Assembly: GCA_016930675.1 (NCBI GenBank)
Contig: JAFGGG010000043.1
Coordinates: 1 to 64,000, forward strand
DNA from: Spirochaetales bacterium
GTDB taxonomy: Bacteria; Spirochaetota; Spirochaetia; SZUA-6; RPPD01
Direction: 5' to 3'
DNA length: 64,000 bases
Part shown: positions 26,125-34,985 of the stretch, in pieces
Numbering within the stretch: the first letter of the stretch is position 1
Layout: every line of letters starts with the position of its first letter
Made by a program: the position numbers and the translations under genes
Notes under the pieces: model-generated
Databases searched by the model: none
Told to the model about the DNA's origin: nothing
The model's input: only the letters and a program-made list of their open reading frames with translations

Positions 26125-27210
26125 ATGCAGCCTAAAAATTATTATTTAATATTTGTTATGTTATTACTATTCAATTGCTCAACCAATAAAGAACCGATCA
26201 AAGAGACGACCTATAATGATAAGATCGATTATATCATGACCCAATATTTATTGAACAATTCTCAATGTGTAATATCCGAGATTGATGCCATTGAAAACGC
26301 GTCTCCCGAGCAAAGGGCAATCTTGGACTATGTAAAGGGATTATCGTATTTTAAGTTGGGTCTTTATCACGCGGCTGTCAATTCGTTTCTGGCGGCTGAA
26401 AAGAACATTCCGATGAAGCAGGAACTATATAATAATATCGGAATTTGTTATTATTATCTGGGTGATTATGAGAATGCCCTGAGATATCTCCATGAGGCTT
26501 TTCTTTTTGACCCGGCTTATAAAATCGCCGTGGATAATTATAATCTAGTGGCATCCGAAGATCGAACGGATGAAAGTTTTCTGGAAATACCCCTTCAAGC
26601 CTTTTCGGATAACTGTTCCATATATTTATGCGCTGGCTGGATGAATTATTATCTCGATCGGTTTCCCGATGCGGTTTATTATTTTAAAAAAGCGATTGAG
26701 ATCGCGCCCGATTATGTAATGGGATATATGGCGTTAGGTTTTCTTTACGATACCGCGAAAAATTATGCCAGTGCGTTGGAATACTATCGGCAAGCCATCG
26801 AATTGGATTCACTCTATCCCGATTTATGGAATAACATCGGAATTACGTACAGTCATTTATCAATGCCTGATAAATCAAAAGAGAGTTTTTTAAAAGCCAT
26901 TGAGCTGAATAAAGATTACCCACACCCTTATAACAATTTGGGCTTTTTATACTTACATGAAGATATAAATAAATCAATCTATTATTTTGAACGTGCCCTG
27001 GCCAAGAATAATTATTATCCCGAACTGCTCGCGGAAAGCTGCGGCGGGTTGGCGCTAGCACTCTACTTTCAAGGCAGCTTGCAGAAAGCACATGAATTGA
27101 AGCAAACCGCCTTGGAGCACAATTATAAAATGAGTGAGATCATCTATCTGAAAGAATACTTACACTGGCCGGATGATTTTATTAACATATTCATGGAACA
27201 AATAGAGTGA
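26125..27210 (+). CDS. TPR-repeat lipoprotein
   Basis: This 361-aa protein has a lipoprotein signal (LLLFNC) and then about seven tetratricopeptide repeats, for example ELYNNIGICYYYLGDYENAL, DAVYYFKKAIEIAPDYVMGY, ASALEYYRQAIELDSLYPDL and PHPYNNLGFLYLHEDI. TPR proteins of this type are periplasmic or outer-membrane scaffolds. No partner gene is adjacent: the next gene is convergent. The start codon has no ribosome site and directly follows promoter-like boxes, suggesting leaderless translation. Confidence 0.82.
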   Translation: MQPKNYYLIFVMLLLFNCSTNKEPIKETTYNDKIDYIMTQYLLNNSQCVISEIDAIENASPEQRAILDYVKGLSYFKLGLYHAAVNSFLAAEKNIPMKQELYNNIGICYYYLGDYENALRYLHEAFLFDPAYKIAVDNYNLVASEDRTDESFLEIPLQAFSDNCSIYLCAGWMNYYLDRFPDAVYYFKKAIEIAPDYVMGYMALGFLYDTAKNYASALEYYRQAIELDSLYPDLWNNIGITYSHLSMPDKSKESFLKAIELNKDYPHPYNNLGFLYLHEDINKSIYYFERALAKNNYYPELLAESCGGLALALYFQGSLQKAHELKQTALEHNYKMSEIIYLKEYLHWPDDFINIFMEQIE

Positions 27211-27218
27211 GGGCTTGA

Positions 27219-28691
27219 TTATTTTTTATCGGCCTGTAAAAATTTCAGAATATCGTTATATTCCCCTTCAGTAACCTTGTCCGATTCCCGGCAAACAGTC
27301 AGAAAATCATAAATATGCAGATACGAATGCAATGCAATCCCATGCTGTTTCAGTTCGGCTCTGCAGGTAAGCCCGCGTTCGATCAGCACAGCCAGATCGC
27401 CGACCTTAAGACCCTGCTCCTGTAAAATACTCACAGCCTGCAGCTTGCTTGCTCCCGTGGCGATGAGATCGTCCAGCAGGAGAACTTTTTCACCCGCTTT
27501 GTATTCTCCCTCCACAGGCTTCTTTGTACCGTGCTGTTTTATTTCCATACGTGGAAACACAAGCGGTTTGTCCAGCATCAGGGCGACCAATGTGGCGAAA
27601 GGCACGGCGGCAAAAGGGATTCCCGACAAGCGGTCGAATTTAAGCTCTTTCACCATACTACAGTATGCCGCGGCCACCCGGCTTAAAAGCAGCGGATGCG
27701 AGATAATAAGCCGCAGATCGATATAAAACGGCGAGGTAATTCCCGATTTTAAAGTAAATTTTCCCAATTTGAAACAGTCGGCATGGATAAGTTCCGATAT
27801 AAGATCGCGTTTTTTCTGAGTTAGTTCCGCTTCCTGCTTTATCCGAGGTGTCTTTTGAGCACGGGCACTCCCGGCACCAACAGAATGTGCAGCAGCCGGC
27901 TTTTCTCCGGCCCGCCGCATTTCTTCCACGGCCAGCCGTGCCGCCCGAGCGGGATCAGCGGCCTGTGTTATGCCTCGTGAAATAGTAAGCAGTATGCCCA
28001 TCCCGTCACTGCGCATACCCGCGACCAACGCCTGATCTATTCTGCCCCCCTGTGCGCCTATACCCGGTGCCAATAACCATACGTCGGGCACATCCTTTCT
28101 TATTTTGGCCAGCGCGTCATAATCGTTTCCGGCCACGACCAGACCTATCCGGTCGCTCCAGCCTGCCGCCTCCCGTGCTACGCGCAGATAATACTCCCCG
28201 ATACCATGAGGATCGCATACTCTGATCTCCTGCATAACTGCCGAACCGGGGTTGGAGGTACGGCAGAGCACAAAAAGCCCCCTGCCCTCGTACTCTAAAA
28301 AGGGCCCGACGGACTCTTCACCGAGATAAGGATTAAGGGTAACCGCGTCTGCCCGCAGGCGGTCAAAAATCGCGGCTGCATAGGCTACGGCCGTATTCCC
28401 GATATCACCCCGCTTGGCATCCACAATCACGGGAATCTCATCCGGGATCAGCTTGTTTATGATGTGTTCGAGGGCCTGTAAACCATCGGGCCCGTATGCT
28501 TCGTAGAATGCTATGTTGGGTTTAAAACAGGCCGCGTACTCCCTGGTCTGCGATATAATTTTTTCCGCCCAGCTTACAAGCGTTGAAAAACTGTTTTCTG
28601 CTGCCGGTTCATCCTGCGGATCCAAACCCACACAAAGCAGCGTGTCCTTTTTTTGAATGCGTTCCTCCAGCATCCGAAAAAAATCTTTCAT
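27219..28691 (-). CDS. pyrF/pyrE: Bifunctional OMP decarboxylase-orotate phosphoribosyltransferase
   Basis: The 490-aa fusion performs the last two steps of UMP synthesis. The N-terminal type-2 OMP decarboxylase shows CVGLDPQ, FKPNIAFYEAYG, IVDAKRGDIGNT (catalytic Lys/Asp), TLNPYLGEES and LAPGIGAQGG. A linker near residues 270-290 (AAAHSVGAGSARAQKTPRIK) leads to the orotate phosphoribosyltransferase with FTLKSGITSPFYIDLR and the PRPP site KVLLLDDLIATGAS. The order decarboxylase then transferase is opposite to animal UMP synthase. The start at 28691 is backed by GAGGAG upstream; the track start at 28736 is not. Confidence 0.92.
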   Translation of the reverse strand: MKDFFRMLEERIQKKDTLLCVGLDPQDEPAAENSFSTLVSWAEKIISQTREYAACFKPNIAFYEAYGPDGLQALEHIINKLIPDEIPVIVDAKRGDIGNTAVAYAAAIFDRLRADAVTLNPYLGEESVGPFLEYEGRGLFVLCRTSNPGSAVMQEIRVCDPHGIGEYYLRVAREAAGWSDRIGLVVAGNDYDALAKIRKDVPDVWLLAPGIGAQGGRIDQALVAGMRSDGMGILLTISRGITQAADPARAARLAVEEMRRAGEKPAAAHSVGAGSARAQKTPRIKQEAELTQKKRDLISELIHADCFKLGKFTLKSGITSPFYIDLRLIISHPLLLSRVAAAYCSMVKELKFDRLSGIPFAAVPFATLVALMLDKPLVFPRMEIKQHGTKKPVEGEYKAGEKVLLLDDLIATGASKLQAVSILQEQGLKVGDLAVLIERGLTCRAELKQHGIALHSYLHIYDFLTVCRESDKVTEGEYNDILKFLQADKK

Positions 28692-28867
28692 GTATGCTTC
28701 TCCTCTTAGCAAAACGGGATTGCCGCCGCGCGGCACAGCGTTAAAACAGCCGGCCGCCCCGACTTCGGGCTTGTCACTGTATCATAACGTATGTCATTAT
28801 AATAGACAAGATGATCCGGTCACAGCCGATATCATTTAATTATAATAATTTCCGAAAGGTCCTTGCC

Positions 28868-29539
28868 ATGATGATAAGAAAAATATTAAGCATCTCACTG
28901 CTTTACATGATAAGCGCGGTTTCCGTGATCAACGCCCAGGATTCTGCAATCGGAGCGGACATACGCGAAGATGAAAACGGGATTCGCAATGTGTACATAA
29001 CCAAAGACAGCAAGGTTACCAGTATAACCAAATTCAAAAATCCGCATCACATTTACAGCGCGGAATTTTCTCCTTCGCAAAAATGGCTGCTGATAACGCA
29101 CATGGACTATAAGCCGCTCAAACTGGCGGTATATGATTTATCCACATACAATCTTGTCAAGCGCACAGAACCCGGACACGGCTGGCATTTTTCCTGGACA
29201 ACTGCGGACACTATCATCCACTACTGGGGCTGCGGTTCAAGTTGTGTACAATATACGTTATATGACCATCATTTGAATGTGATGTTTACAAAAGGTACTA
29301 CTGGCATCACCATCTCTCCTGCAAGAGATAAAATGATAACGTTCCCTTCAACTGCTGCAGATGACGAGGGAATAATAGTATATTATTTTAAAAATCCAAA
29401 TAAAGAACACAAAATATCGATTGCTCACCTTTCCAGCGTGGCACGAATCATATAGGCAGATAATAATACAGTAATCATCGAATATTATCATAAAAACGGC
29501 GAACGCCTGCGGATTACAAAACAGCTGCCGGCCGATTAA
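28868..29539 (+). pseudogene. Exported beta-propeller-like protein gene with in-frame amber stop
   Basis: The first frame (28868-29455) encodes a signal peptide (ISLLYMISAVSVINAQ) and about 175 residues with WD/TolB-like segments: YSAEFSPSQKWLLITHMDYK, FSWTTADTIIHYW, GITISPARDKMITF. A TAG at 29453-29455 interrupts it, but the same frame runs on for 27 codons (ADNNTVIIEYYHKNGERLRI...) to TAA 29537-29539 and reads like the next propeller strand. A single TGG to TAG change (IIW-ADNNTV) would explain it. It is a recent nonsense mutation, a read-through site or an assembly error. AAAGG precedes the ATG. Confidence 0.65.
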
Positions 29540-29602
29540 GTGTTTATTGGTGCTTTAAAACGGGATTCACATCACGAGAAAATGTTTAATATTGCATACA
29601 TT

Positions 29603-30913
29603 TCACCGCGCCCGCCTGGCCATAAGCAGCACGGTCCGCTCAGCCGTCTGTGCAGGGATAAGGTTGAACTCTTTCAGCCGGTTCATAAGCTCCACCTTGT
29701 TGCCCACCTTCAGTTTGTTATAGATATTGGTGATGTGGCGCTTGAGCGTGTTCTCCGTCACCCCCACGGCTTCGGCTGTTTCGCGGTTGGTGTAGCCCTC
29801 GCTTAAAAGCTGCACAATTTCGGCCTCGCGCCCGGTTATCCGGTAAAAGGCCTTGAGCTGCCTGAGCTCCTTTACCTCCCTGCCCACCACCAGCACGCCC
29901 AGGGCGTCGCCGAAGCGGTCTTTGACCAGTGAGAACCTGGCGTCCATGAGTATATCCTCGCTTTTATGATTTTTAAAGTTCAGGCGGCAGGCGAAGTTCG
30001 ACGCCTTTTGTTTTATCAGGTTTTCGATCTCCGTGCGCAGCTCCGCGAACCGGGGAACAAAGGGCTCAAGCGAGCTTCCTTCCATTTTATCCCCGCCCAA
30101 AAGGGCCCTGGCTTTGTCGTTTACCGTGATGATCTCGCCTCTGGTGTTGATGAGCAGGATGGGCTCCTCTATTCTGCTCACGATGTCCTTGTTCACCAGC
30201 TCCGGAGTGAGGGCGAGCAGGCGGTAGCGCGACAGGCAGATCCAGAAGCCGATGGTCCAGAAAATATAAAATAATGCCCCGCTGCCTATCCATTCGTATT
30301 TAAGCAGCTTGAGTATGTTAAAAAACAGAACCATATAAATCAAAAATGCAAGTGTGGCTGCAAACAAAGAAATAAGCAGAACCAGGGCCTGTCGTTTCTC
30401 TCTTTTTACGGCAGTGCGGAAAAACCAGATTATATTGATAACCACGAACACAAGGGTAAAGAAACCGAAAAAAGAGCAGTACAGATTGAAATTGGCCTGG
30501 CCCTCGATGCTGAACAGGCGCCAGGAATCTTCATAGCGGATGAAAGTTACATAGGGCCAGGTTAAGGAGTTTTTAACGGCCATGGCCGCGCCCGGTATAA
30601 GCAAAGCGGCATAATGAAACCATCTCAAACGAATCAGTCTGGACAACTGCAGCGACACGATAACAGCCAAAATAGGAAGAAACACACTCAGCGATGTACC
30701 GTGAATATAAACAAATAAAATTTGATCTTCACTTTTAAAAAGCTGATATAAAATCGGCGCGAGACAGCCTTCCACAAGAATCATTGTCAATATAAAATAA
30801 GTTATATGTATCTTGTGCCTGGGATTCAAAAAAAGCACATGCAGGCCCATGTACAGATTGATGAAGAGGGCTATCATGCATAAAAGCATAAACACAATCA
30901 TAAATGCCGGCAC
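29603..30913 (-). CDS. Seven-TM/PAS/LuxR-type transcription regulator
   Basis: The 436-aa protein has about seven membrane helices in residues 1-230, resembling the N-terminal 7TM region of histidine kinases. A PAS domain follows (about 245-360: EEPILLINTRGEIITVNDKA and VKDRFGDALGVLVVGREVKE). A C-terminal LuxR/FixJ helix-turn-helix follows (about 370-425: ITGREAEIVQLLSEGYTNRE, TENTLKRHITNIYNKLKV). It is a membrane-tethered regulator combining sensor and DNA-binding parts in one chain. A decayed paralogue lies about 2 kb downstream on the plus map (33014-33721). Confidence 0.85.
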   Translation of the reverse strand: MPAFMIVFMLLCMIALFINLYMGLHVLFLNPRHKIHITYFILTMILVEGCLAPILYQLFKSEDQILFVYIHGTSLSVFLPILAVIVSLQLSRLIRLRWFHYAALLIPGAAMAVKNSLTWPYVTFIRYEDSWRLFSIEGQANFNLYCSFFGFFTLVFVVINIIWFFRTAVKREKRQALVLLISLFAATLAFLIYMVLFFNILKLLKYEWIGSGALFYIFWTIGFWICLSRYRLLALTPELVNKDIVSRIEEPILLINTRGEIITVNDKARALLGGDKMEGSSLEPFVPRFAELRTEIENLIKQKASNFACRLNFKNHKSEDILMDARFSLVKDRFGDALGVLVVGREVKELRQLKAFYRITGREAEIVQLLSEGYTNRETAEAVGVTENTLKRHITNIYNKLKVGNKVELMNRLKEFNLIPAQTAERTVLLMARRAR

Positions 30914-31003
30914 CGTGATGTTCTGTTGTTGAGATAATTATAATAGAAATAAAAAGAGGTGTAAAACAGATTTTTTTAGCGAATTACCCGGAGGACCGCG
31001 CGT

Positions 31004-31437
31004 TCACCTGCACAATTTCTGAAAATCCTTATCGCCCCGGAGATTCATGTAAAAGAGATTCAGTACGGCGCTGTCTTTGTAAGAGGCGTCAAGATCGACG
31101 GCCTTCTTTAAATCGGAGAGCGATTTGTTCTTGTCGCCCTTCATGCAGTACGCGCCGCCGCGATTAAAGTACGCGTCCGCGAAATTGGGATTCAGTTTGA
31201 CGGCCTTGTCAAAATCGAATTTCTTGCTCCAGCAAATACCGCGGTTGAAGTAGGCCGCGGACAGGTTCTTCAGGGAAAGCTCTCCGGAGTCAATGGCTTT
31301 TGTGTAAAGCCTGACGGCCGTATCCCAGTAGCCGCTTTATGCGCCGCGATGCCTGCTTCCAGATCATCAAAGCCATCGGCCCAGACTAAAAAAGCTGTGC
31401 ACGCGAGTAAAAATAAAACATATGACAGCTTGTTCAT
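31004..31437 (-). pseudogene. Frameshifted exported TPR protein
   Basis: An ATG at 31437 with GGGAGG upstream opens a signal peptide (MNKLSYVLFLLACTAFLVWA) and DLEAGIAAHKA. Near 31330-31336 the frame breaks. Shifting frame restores GYWDTAVRLYTKAIDSGELS, then AYFNRGICWSKKF, FDKAVKLNPNFADAYFNRGG and a tail ending FQKLCR at TGA 31004-31006. Only 27 residues separate the two AYFNRG starts where a TPR needs 34, so 21 nt also appear deleted. The ORF track lists only the first fragment. Loss of one nucleotide from GCGGGC would explain the shift. Confidence 0.72.
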
Positions 31438-31451
31438 TCCGCCTCCCTTCC

Positions 31452-31484
31452 GGGCAAGCACTGAAACAAGTGCAGGCTTGCCGG
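31452..31484. repeat. REP-like imperfect palindrome
   Basis: GGGCAAGCACTG, a short loop and GTGCAGGCTTGCC form a palindrome of about 33 nt directly upstream of the TPR relic. It looks like a REP-type extragenic palindrome. No second copy is in the window. Confidence 0.5.
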
Positions 31485-31491
31485 TATGACA

Positions 31492-31521
31492 GGCAATGCG
31501 AAGATTGTATTTCGCATTGCC
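31492..31521. repeat. Perfect 11-bp hairpin
   Basis: GGCAATGCGAA (31492-31502), an 8-nt loop and TTCGCATTGCC (31511-31521) pair perfectly. It lies between the FG-GAP lipoprotein gene and the TPR relic on the minus strand. The arm contains an ATG preceded by AAGGAGG on the minus strand. Confidence 0.7.
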
Positions 31522-31551
31522 CGCCTCCTTATTATATATAGAAATGAATAA

Positions 31552-31579
31552 CCCGCCCGGGAAAATGCATCCGGGCGGA
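31552..31579 (-). terminator. GC-rich hairpin after the FG-GAP gene
   Basis: CCGCCCGG (31553-31560) and CCGGGCGG (31571-31578) pair around a 10-nt loop, 22 nt after the stop of the minus-strand lipoprotein gene. The following T-run is poor, so termination may be partial. Confidence 0.5.
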
Positions 31580-31600
31580 CTGTCTATTAATCAACTTGCC

Positions 31601-32905
31601 TTATTCCTTTTTATAAACATACGCCGCGCCGCAATCAGTGCCGGTCCCGTTCTCACCATACGCTCCCACGATGGCATAATCTCCTGCCATAGCAACTGAA
31701 CAACCCAAATAATCATCATCTGCCGCGTCGCTTGCCGTAAGTTTTGTCACCTCTCCCCAATTGTCTGATCCTCCCTGATTGCGGTAATAGATATACACCG
31801 CCCCGCGATCACTGCCGGCTCCGTCTTCTAATTCTGCTCCGACGATGACGTAATCAACAGATATGGCTACTGAACTACCAAAGATATCACCATCTGCCGC
31901 ATCACTTGCCGTAAGCTTTATCACCTCTCCCCAGTTGTCGGCTCCTCCCTGATCGCGGTTAAAGATATACACCGCCCCGCGATCACTGCCGGCACCATCT
32001 TCCTCTTCTGCTCCTACAATGGCATGATCTTCTGAGATAGCCACAGAACAGCCAAAATAATCAACATTTGCCGCATCACTTGCCGTAAGCTTTTTAACCT
32101 CTCCCCAGTTGTTAGCCCCGCCCTGGTCGCGGTGATAGATATACGCCGCGCCGCGATTACTGCCGGCACCATCTTCAAGCCATGCGCCCACAATGGCATA
32201 ATCACCTGAGATGGCTACCGAACGGCCAAATTGATCTGTATCTTCCGCATCGCTGGCCGTAAGCTTTGTCACCTCTCCCCAGTTGTCGGCTCCTCCCTGA
32301 TCGCGGTTAAAGATATACGCCGCGCCGCGATTACTGCCGGCCCCATCTTCCAAAAATGCTCCCGCAACAGCATAATCCCCTGAGATGGCTACCGAACAAC
32401 CAAAATAATCATCATCTGCCGCGTCGCTGGCCGTAAGTTTTTTAACCTCTCCCCAGTTGTCGGCTCCTCCCTGATCGCGGTTAAAGATATACGCCGCGCC
32501 GCGATTACTGCCGGCTCCGTCTTCATAGTAGGCACCAACAATGGCATAATCACCTGATATAGCTACTGAGTAACCAAACAAATCAGTATTCTCCGCGTCA
32601 CTGGCCATAAGTTTGGTCACCTCTCCCCAGTTGTTTGATCCTCCCTGGTTGCAATAATAGATGTAAGCCGCTCCACGATTGCCAATTACTCCGTCTTCAT
32701 AGGGTGCACCCACAATGGCATAATCACCTGATACGGATACTGAATCGCCGAACCAATCATCAATTTCCGCATCGCTGGCCGCAAGCTTCTTTACTTCACT
32801 AAAGGACACCTCACCGCCTCCTCCTCCGCCTCCACTCTGCAGCGAACAGTCGGGAGTCAAAAAAATTGCCGCAACAACAAAAACAAATAAAAAGCCTTTT
32901 TTCAT
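31601..32905 (-). CDS. FG-GAP repeat lipoprotein
   Basis: The protein is 434 aa from the ATG at 32905 (AGGAGG 7 nt upstream; the GTG at 32911 is too close to it). A lipoprotein signal ends in LTPDC, followed by a glycine run. Seven tandem repeats of 58 residues follow, each with DxFGxSVAISGDYAIVGA, EDGAGSNRGAAYIF and QGGADNWGEVKKLTASDA, the FG-GAP pattern of integrin-like beta-propellers. Seven blades would close one propeller. Calcium-site aspartates are plausible but not clear. It is probably a surface-exposed binding protein. Confidence 0.85.
   Translation of the reverse strand: MKKGFLFVFVVAAIFLTPDCSLQSGGGGGGGEVSFSEVKKLAASDAEIDDWFGDSVSVSGDYAIVGAPYEDGVIGNRGAAYIYYCNQGGSNNWGEVTKLMASDAENTDLFGYSVAISGDYAIVGAYYEDGAGSNRGAAYIFNRDQGGADNWGEVKKLTASDAADDDYFGCSVAISGDYAVAGAFLEDGAGSNRGAAYIFNRDQGGADNWGEVTKLTASDAEDTDQFGRSVAISGDYAIVGAWLEDGAGSNRGAAYIYHRDQGGANNWGEVKKLTASDAANVDYFGCSVAISEDHAIVGAEEEDGAGSDRGAVYIFNRDQGGADNWGEVIKLTASDAADGDIFGSSVAISVDYVIVGAELEDGAGSDRGAVYIYYRNQGGSDNWGEVTKLTASDAADDDYLGCSVAMAGDYAIVGAYGENGTGTDCGAAYVYKKE
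31640..32800 (-). repeat. 174-nt tandem repeats inside the FG-GAP gene
   Basis: The block CTCTCCCCA recurs at 31751, 31925, 32099, 32273, 32447 and 32621, exactly 174 nt apart each time. The central units are nearly identical at the DNA level. Units keep frame (58 codons), so recombination could change blade number without breaking the gene. Confidence 0.85.
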
Positions 32906-33013
32906 AATCACGCCTCCTAAAAAAATATATATAAGGTAAATAGATAGCCCGCCGCGTAATTTCTGACATCACCCGAAAGTAGTAGATGAGAAAAATATTG
33001 TAATTATTGCTTT

Positions 33014-33721
33014 TTATGCCCCGGATTTCAGCAGAACAACCCTGTCCGCCGTCTAATCCGGGATAAGGCTGTTTTTATTTCACCTTGAGTGTTTATAAGC
33101 ACTACAAGTTCATCGACTCTGGTAACTACGTCCCTGCTTACAGGCTCTGGTGTAAGCGAAAGCATGCGGTAGCGCGACAGGCAGATCCAGAAGCCGATTG
33201 TCCAGAAGATGAAAAACAGGATACCGTCACCCAGCCATTCGAATTCGATCCATTTGAAGATATGCAGCGCAAAAACCATATAAAAAATAAATTATAAAAT
33301 GATCATGGCAGTCAATACTCGATAAGCGCCATGAATTCCCGTAACGCATGAAGGTTGCATAGGGAGTGGTCAGAGAGTTTTTTACCGCTATAACAAAGGC
33401 GGGCAGAAAAATCAGGACATAATGATACTTTTTTAACTCAATCAGTTTGGACAGCTGAAGTATTAGTATAACAGTCAATGGCATGATAAAAAAATTCAAT
33501 GACGTATCGTGCTTATACAGTAAAAGAATATTCTCTTGTTTTTCAAAAAGCTGCATCGATATGACTGAAAGAATACCAATCGACAGGATAAGACTTAATA
33601 AAAAGTAAGTGATATGTGTTTTATGCTTCGGATTTATAAACAGGACATGAAGGCCCATATAAAGATTGATGAAAAGGATTATCATACAGATGAGTATAAA
33701 TCCGATCATAAAAGTGATCAT
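33014..33721 (-). pseudogene. Decayed paralogue of the 7TM/PAS/LuxR regulator
   Basis: The ORF track splits this into two fragments. The first (MITFMIGFILICMIILFINL to WRLSSIDCHDHF) aligns with residues 1-145 of the regulator at 29603. A frame break and loss of about 60 residues follow. The second fragment (IEFEWLGDGILFFIFWTIGF to VVLINTQGEI) aligns with residues about 205-258. The PAS remainder and LuxR helix-turn-helix are absent. In a shifted frame the last residues TADRVVLLKSGA match the paralogue's final TAERTVLLMARR. Hence at least two internal deletions have removed the DNA-binding part while leaving both ends. Confidence 0.75.
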
Positions 33722-33934
33722 TATGATAGGATATTATTGTAAAATAATCAAATATATAAATTACGAAATCACCGCGAGGAGCTGAGACCGGGAGAAAAAC
33801 AGAGAATGATTTAAGAAGTTATAGGTTTATTTGTATTATCCTTTTCTATAAAACCAATCCTCCATGAGGTTATCAGCTGTTTGAATATCATGTTACCATG
33901 TCTGCCGTCTATTCAATAGATATTTAAATAGAAT

Positions 33935-33964
33935 TTGAATTTTGTTTATAATATATTATATAAT
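33935..33964 (+). promoter_or_regulatory. Promoter of the barrel protein gene
   Basis: TTGAAT (33935-33940), an 18-nt spacer and TATAAT (33959-33964) precede the AGAGGAGGAG ribosome site and the ATG at 34001. The region is very AT-rich, so the match is only moderately significant. Confidence 0.4.
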
Positions 33965-34000
33965 AATTATACAATATTAATTAAAGAGGAGGAGTTATTT

Positions 34001-34657
34001 ATGAGAAATACTCTGTATAAGGTATTGATTGTTTTTCTGTTGTTTTTGGTACCGGCTGCGGCTTTCAGCCAGGACATAAAGATTGGGATAAAGGCCGGAG
34101 TAGGACTGCCGTTTTACACGGGAGAGGATTATGACAATTTTATTTCTCCATTGGAGACACAAATTGTTATCGGATGGGGAGGAGGAGCATTCATTTCGTT
34201 GGGATTTGATATGATAGCCATTCAGGTAGAACTGCTGTATACCGCCGCCGGAGGACAGTTTGGGGATTCTTCCGGTTCATGGGTGAATTATGACAATTTT
34301 TTGGAAATACCGGTATTGGTGAAACTGAGATTCAAGATATCGGAGATGACTGCTTATGTTTTTGCCGGACCTGATGTTTTAATTAAAGCCGGAGATTTCG
34401 ATTTCGAAACATTTGATGCCGATGGCAACAGCACCGCCACCGGAAACTGGATTGATGACAATTTGGAACCGGTACAGTATGGTTTGGTTATCGGAGGCGG
34501 GCTCGATATACCAATGGGCAGTTATTTTATATCTGTTGACGTACGCTATATGTTAGGTATCACGACAAGACATAATGAAGACATGCCTGCTCTTACCGGT
34601 CAGGAATGGTACCAGAATAATATTCAGCTTATGGTTGGTTTCGGAATAAGTTTGTAA
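34001..34657 (+). CDS. Outer-membrane beta-barrel (porin-like) protein
   Basis: The protein is 218 aa from the ATG at 34001 (the track start lies before the ribosome site AGAGGAGGAG). Its signal peptide ends PAAAFSQ. The mature chain begins DIKIGIKAGVGLPFYTGEDY and shows eight or so amphipathic strands (FISLGFDMIAIQVELLYTAA, IPVLVKLRFKI, YGLVIGGGLDIP, NNIQLMVGFGISL), matching small eight-stranded OmpW/OprF-like or PorT-like outer-membrane proteins. The function is unknown. Confidence 0.78.
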   Translation: MRNTLYKVLIVFLLFLVPAAAFSQDIKIGIKAGVGLPFYTGEDYDNFISPLETQIVIGWGGGAFISLGFDMIAIQVELLYTAAGGQFGDSSGSWVNYDNFLEIPVLVKLRFKISEMTAYVFAGPDVLIKAGDFDFETFDADGNSTATGNWIDDNLEPVQYGLVIGGGLDIPMGSYFISVDVRYMLGITTRHNEDMPALTGQEWYQNNIQLMVGFGISL

Positions 34658-34985
34658 TATTTACCGAACACTGCCATTCAATTTGAATTACGATCTCTGC
34701 AATAAGCTGCCAAATAATCAGGATGGCTTTCCGGTTTTTGGGGACAAAAGACAGTATCGATTAAAAAGGCCGCATGTGTCGGCAGCAGGTTTTTTATGTT
34801 TCCATGGTTATTGAACAACGGAAATAGTATCTAGTTATCTATTCTATGCCGCAATTTGCTACAGGGTATCCAATAATATTTTTTAACATCTTTTCTTGAC
34901 CTGACTATAGCTTTACAGTTTATCTTCTTATTAAACGGGTCTCGAGCCCCAAAATTCTAGTAAAACACATGGAGGTATGAAACGT
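34658..34985. other. Intergenic region without genes
   Basis: It contains a weak terminator-like hairpin around 34768-34798 (GGCCGC/GGCAGC followed by TTTTTT) for the barrel gene, and promoter-like boxes TTGACC (34896-34901), 17 nt, TTTATC (34919-34924) for the SRPBCC gene. Otherwise I see nothing. Confidence 0.4.

Noticed and set aside
29453-29455. Amber codon decoded as pyrrolysine
   Set aside because: No pyrrolysine machinery is visible in the window and the context fits a TGG to TAG change in a propeller strand.
31434-31517. 27-aa minus-strand leader ORF with AAGGAGG before the TPR relic
   Set aside because: It overlaps the perfect hairpin and the REP-like palindrome, its sequence looks like translated repeat, and it heads a broken gene.
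31640-32800. CRISPR-like repeats
   Set aside because: The repeats are 174 nt, contiguous and coding (FG-GAP blades); there are no spacers.
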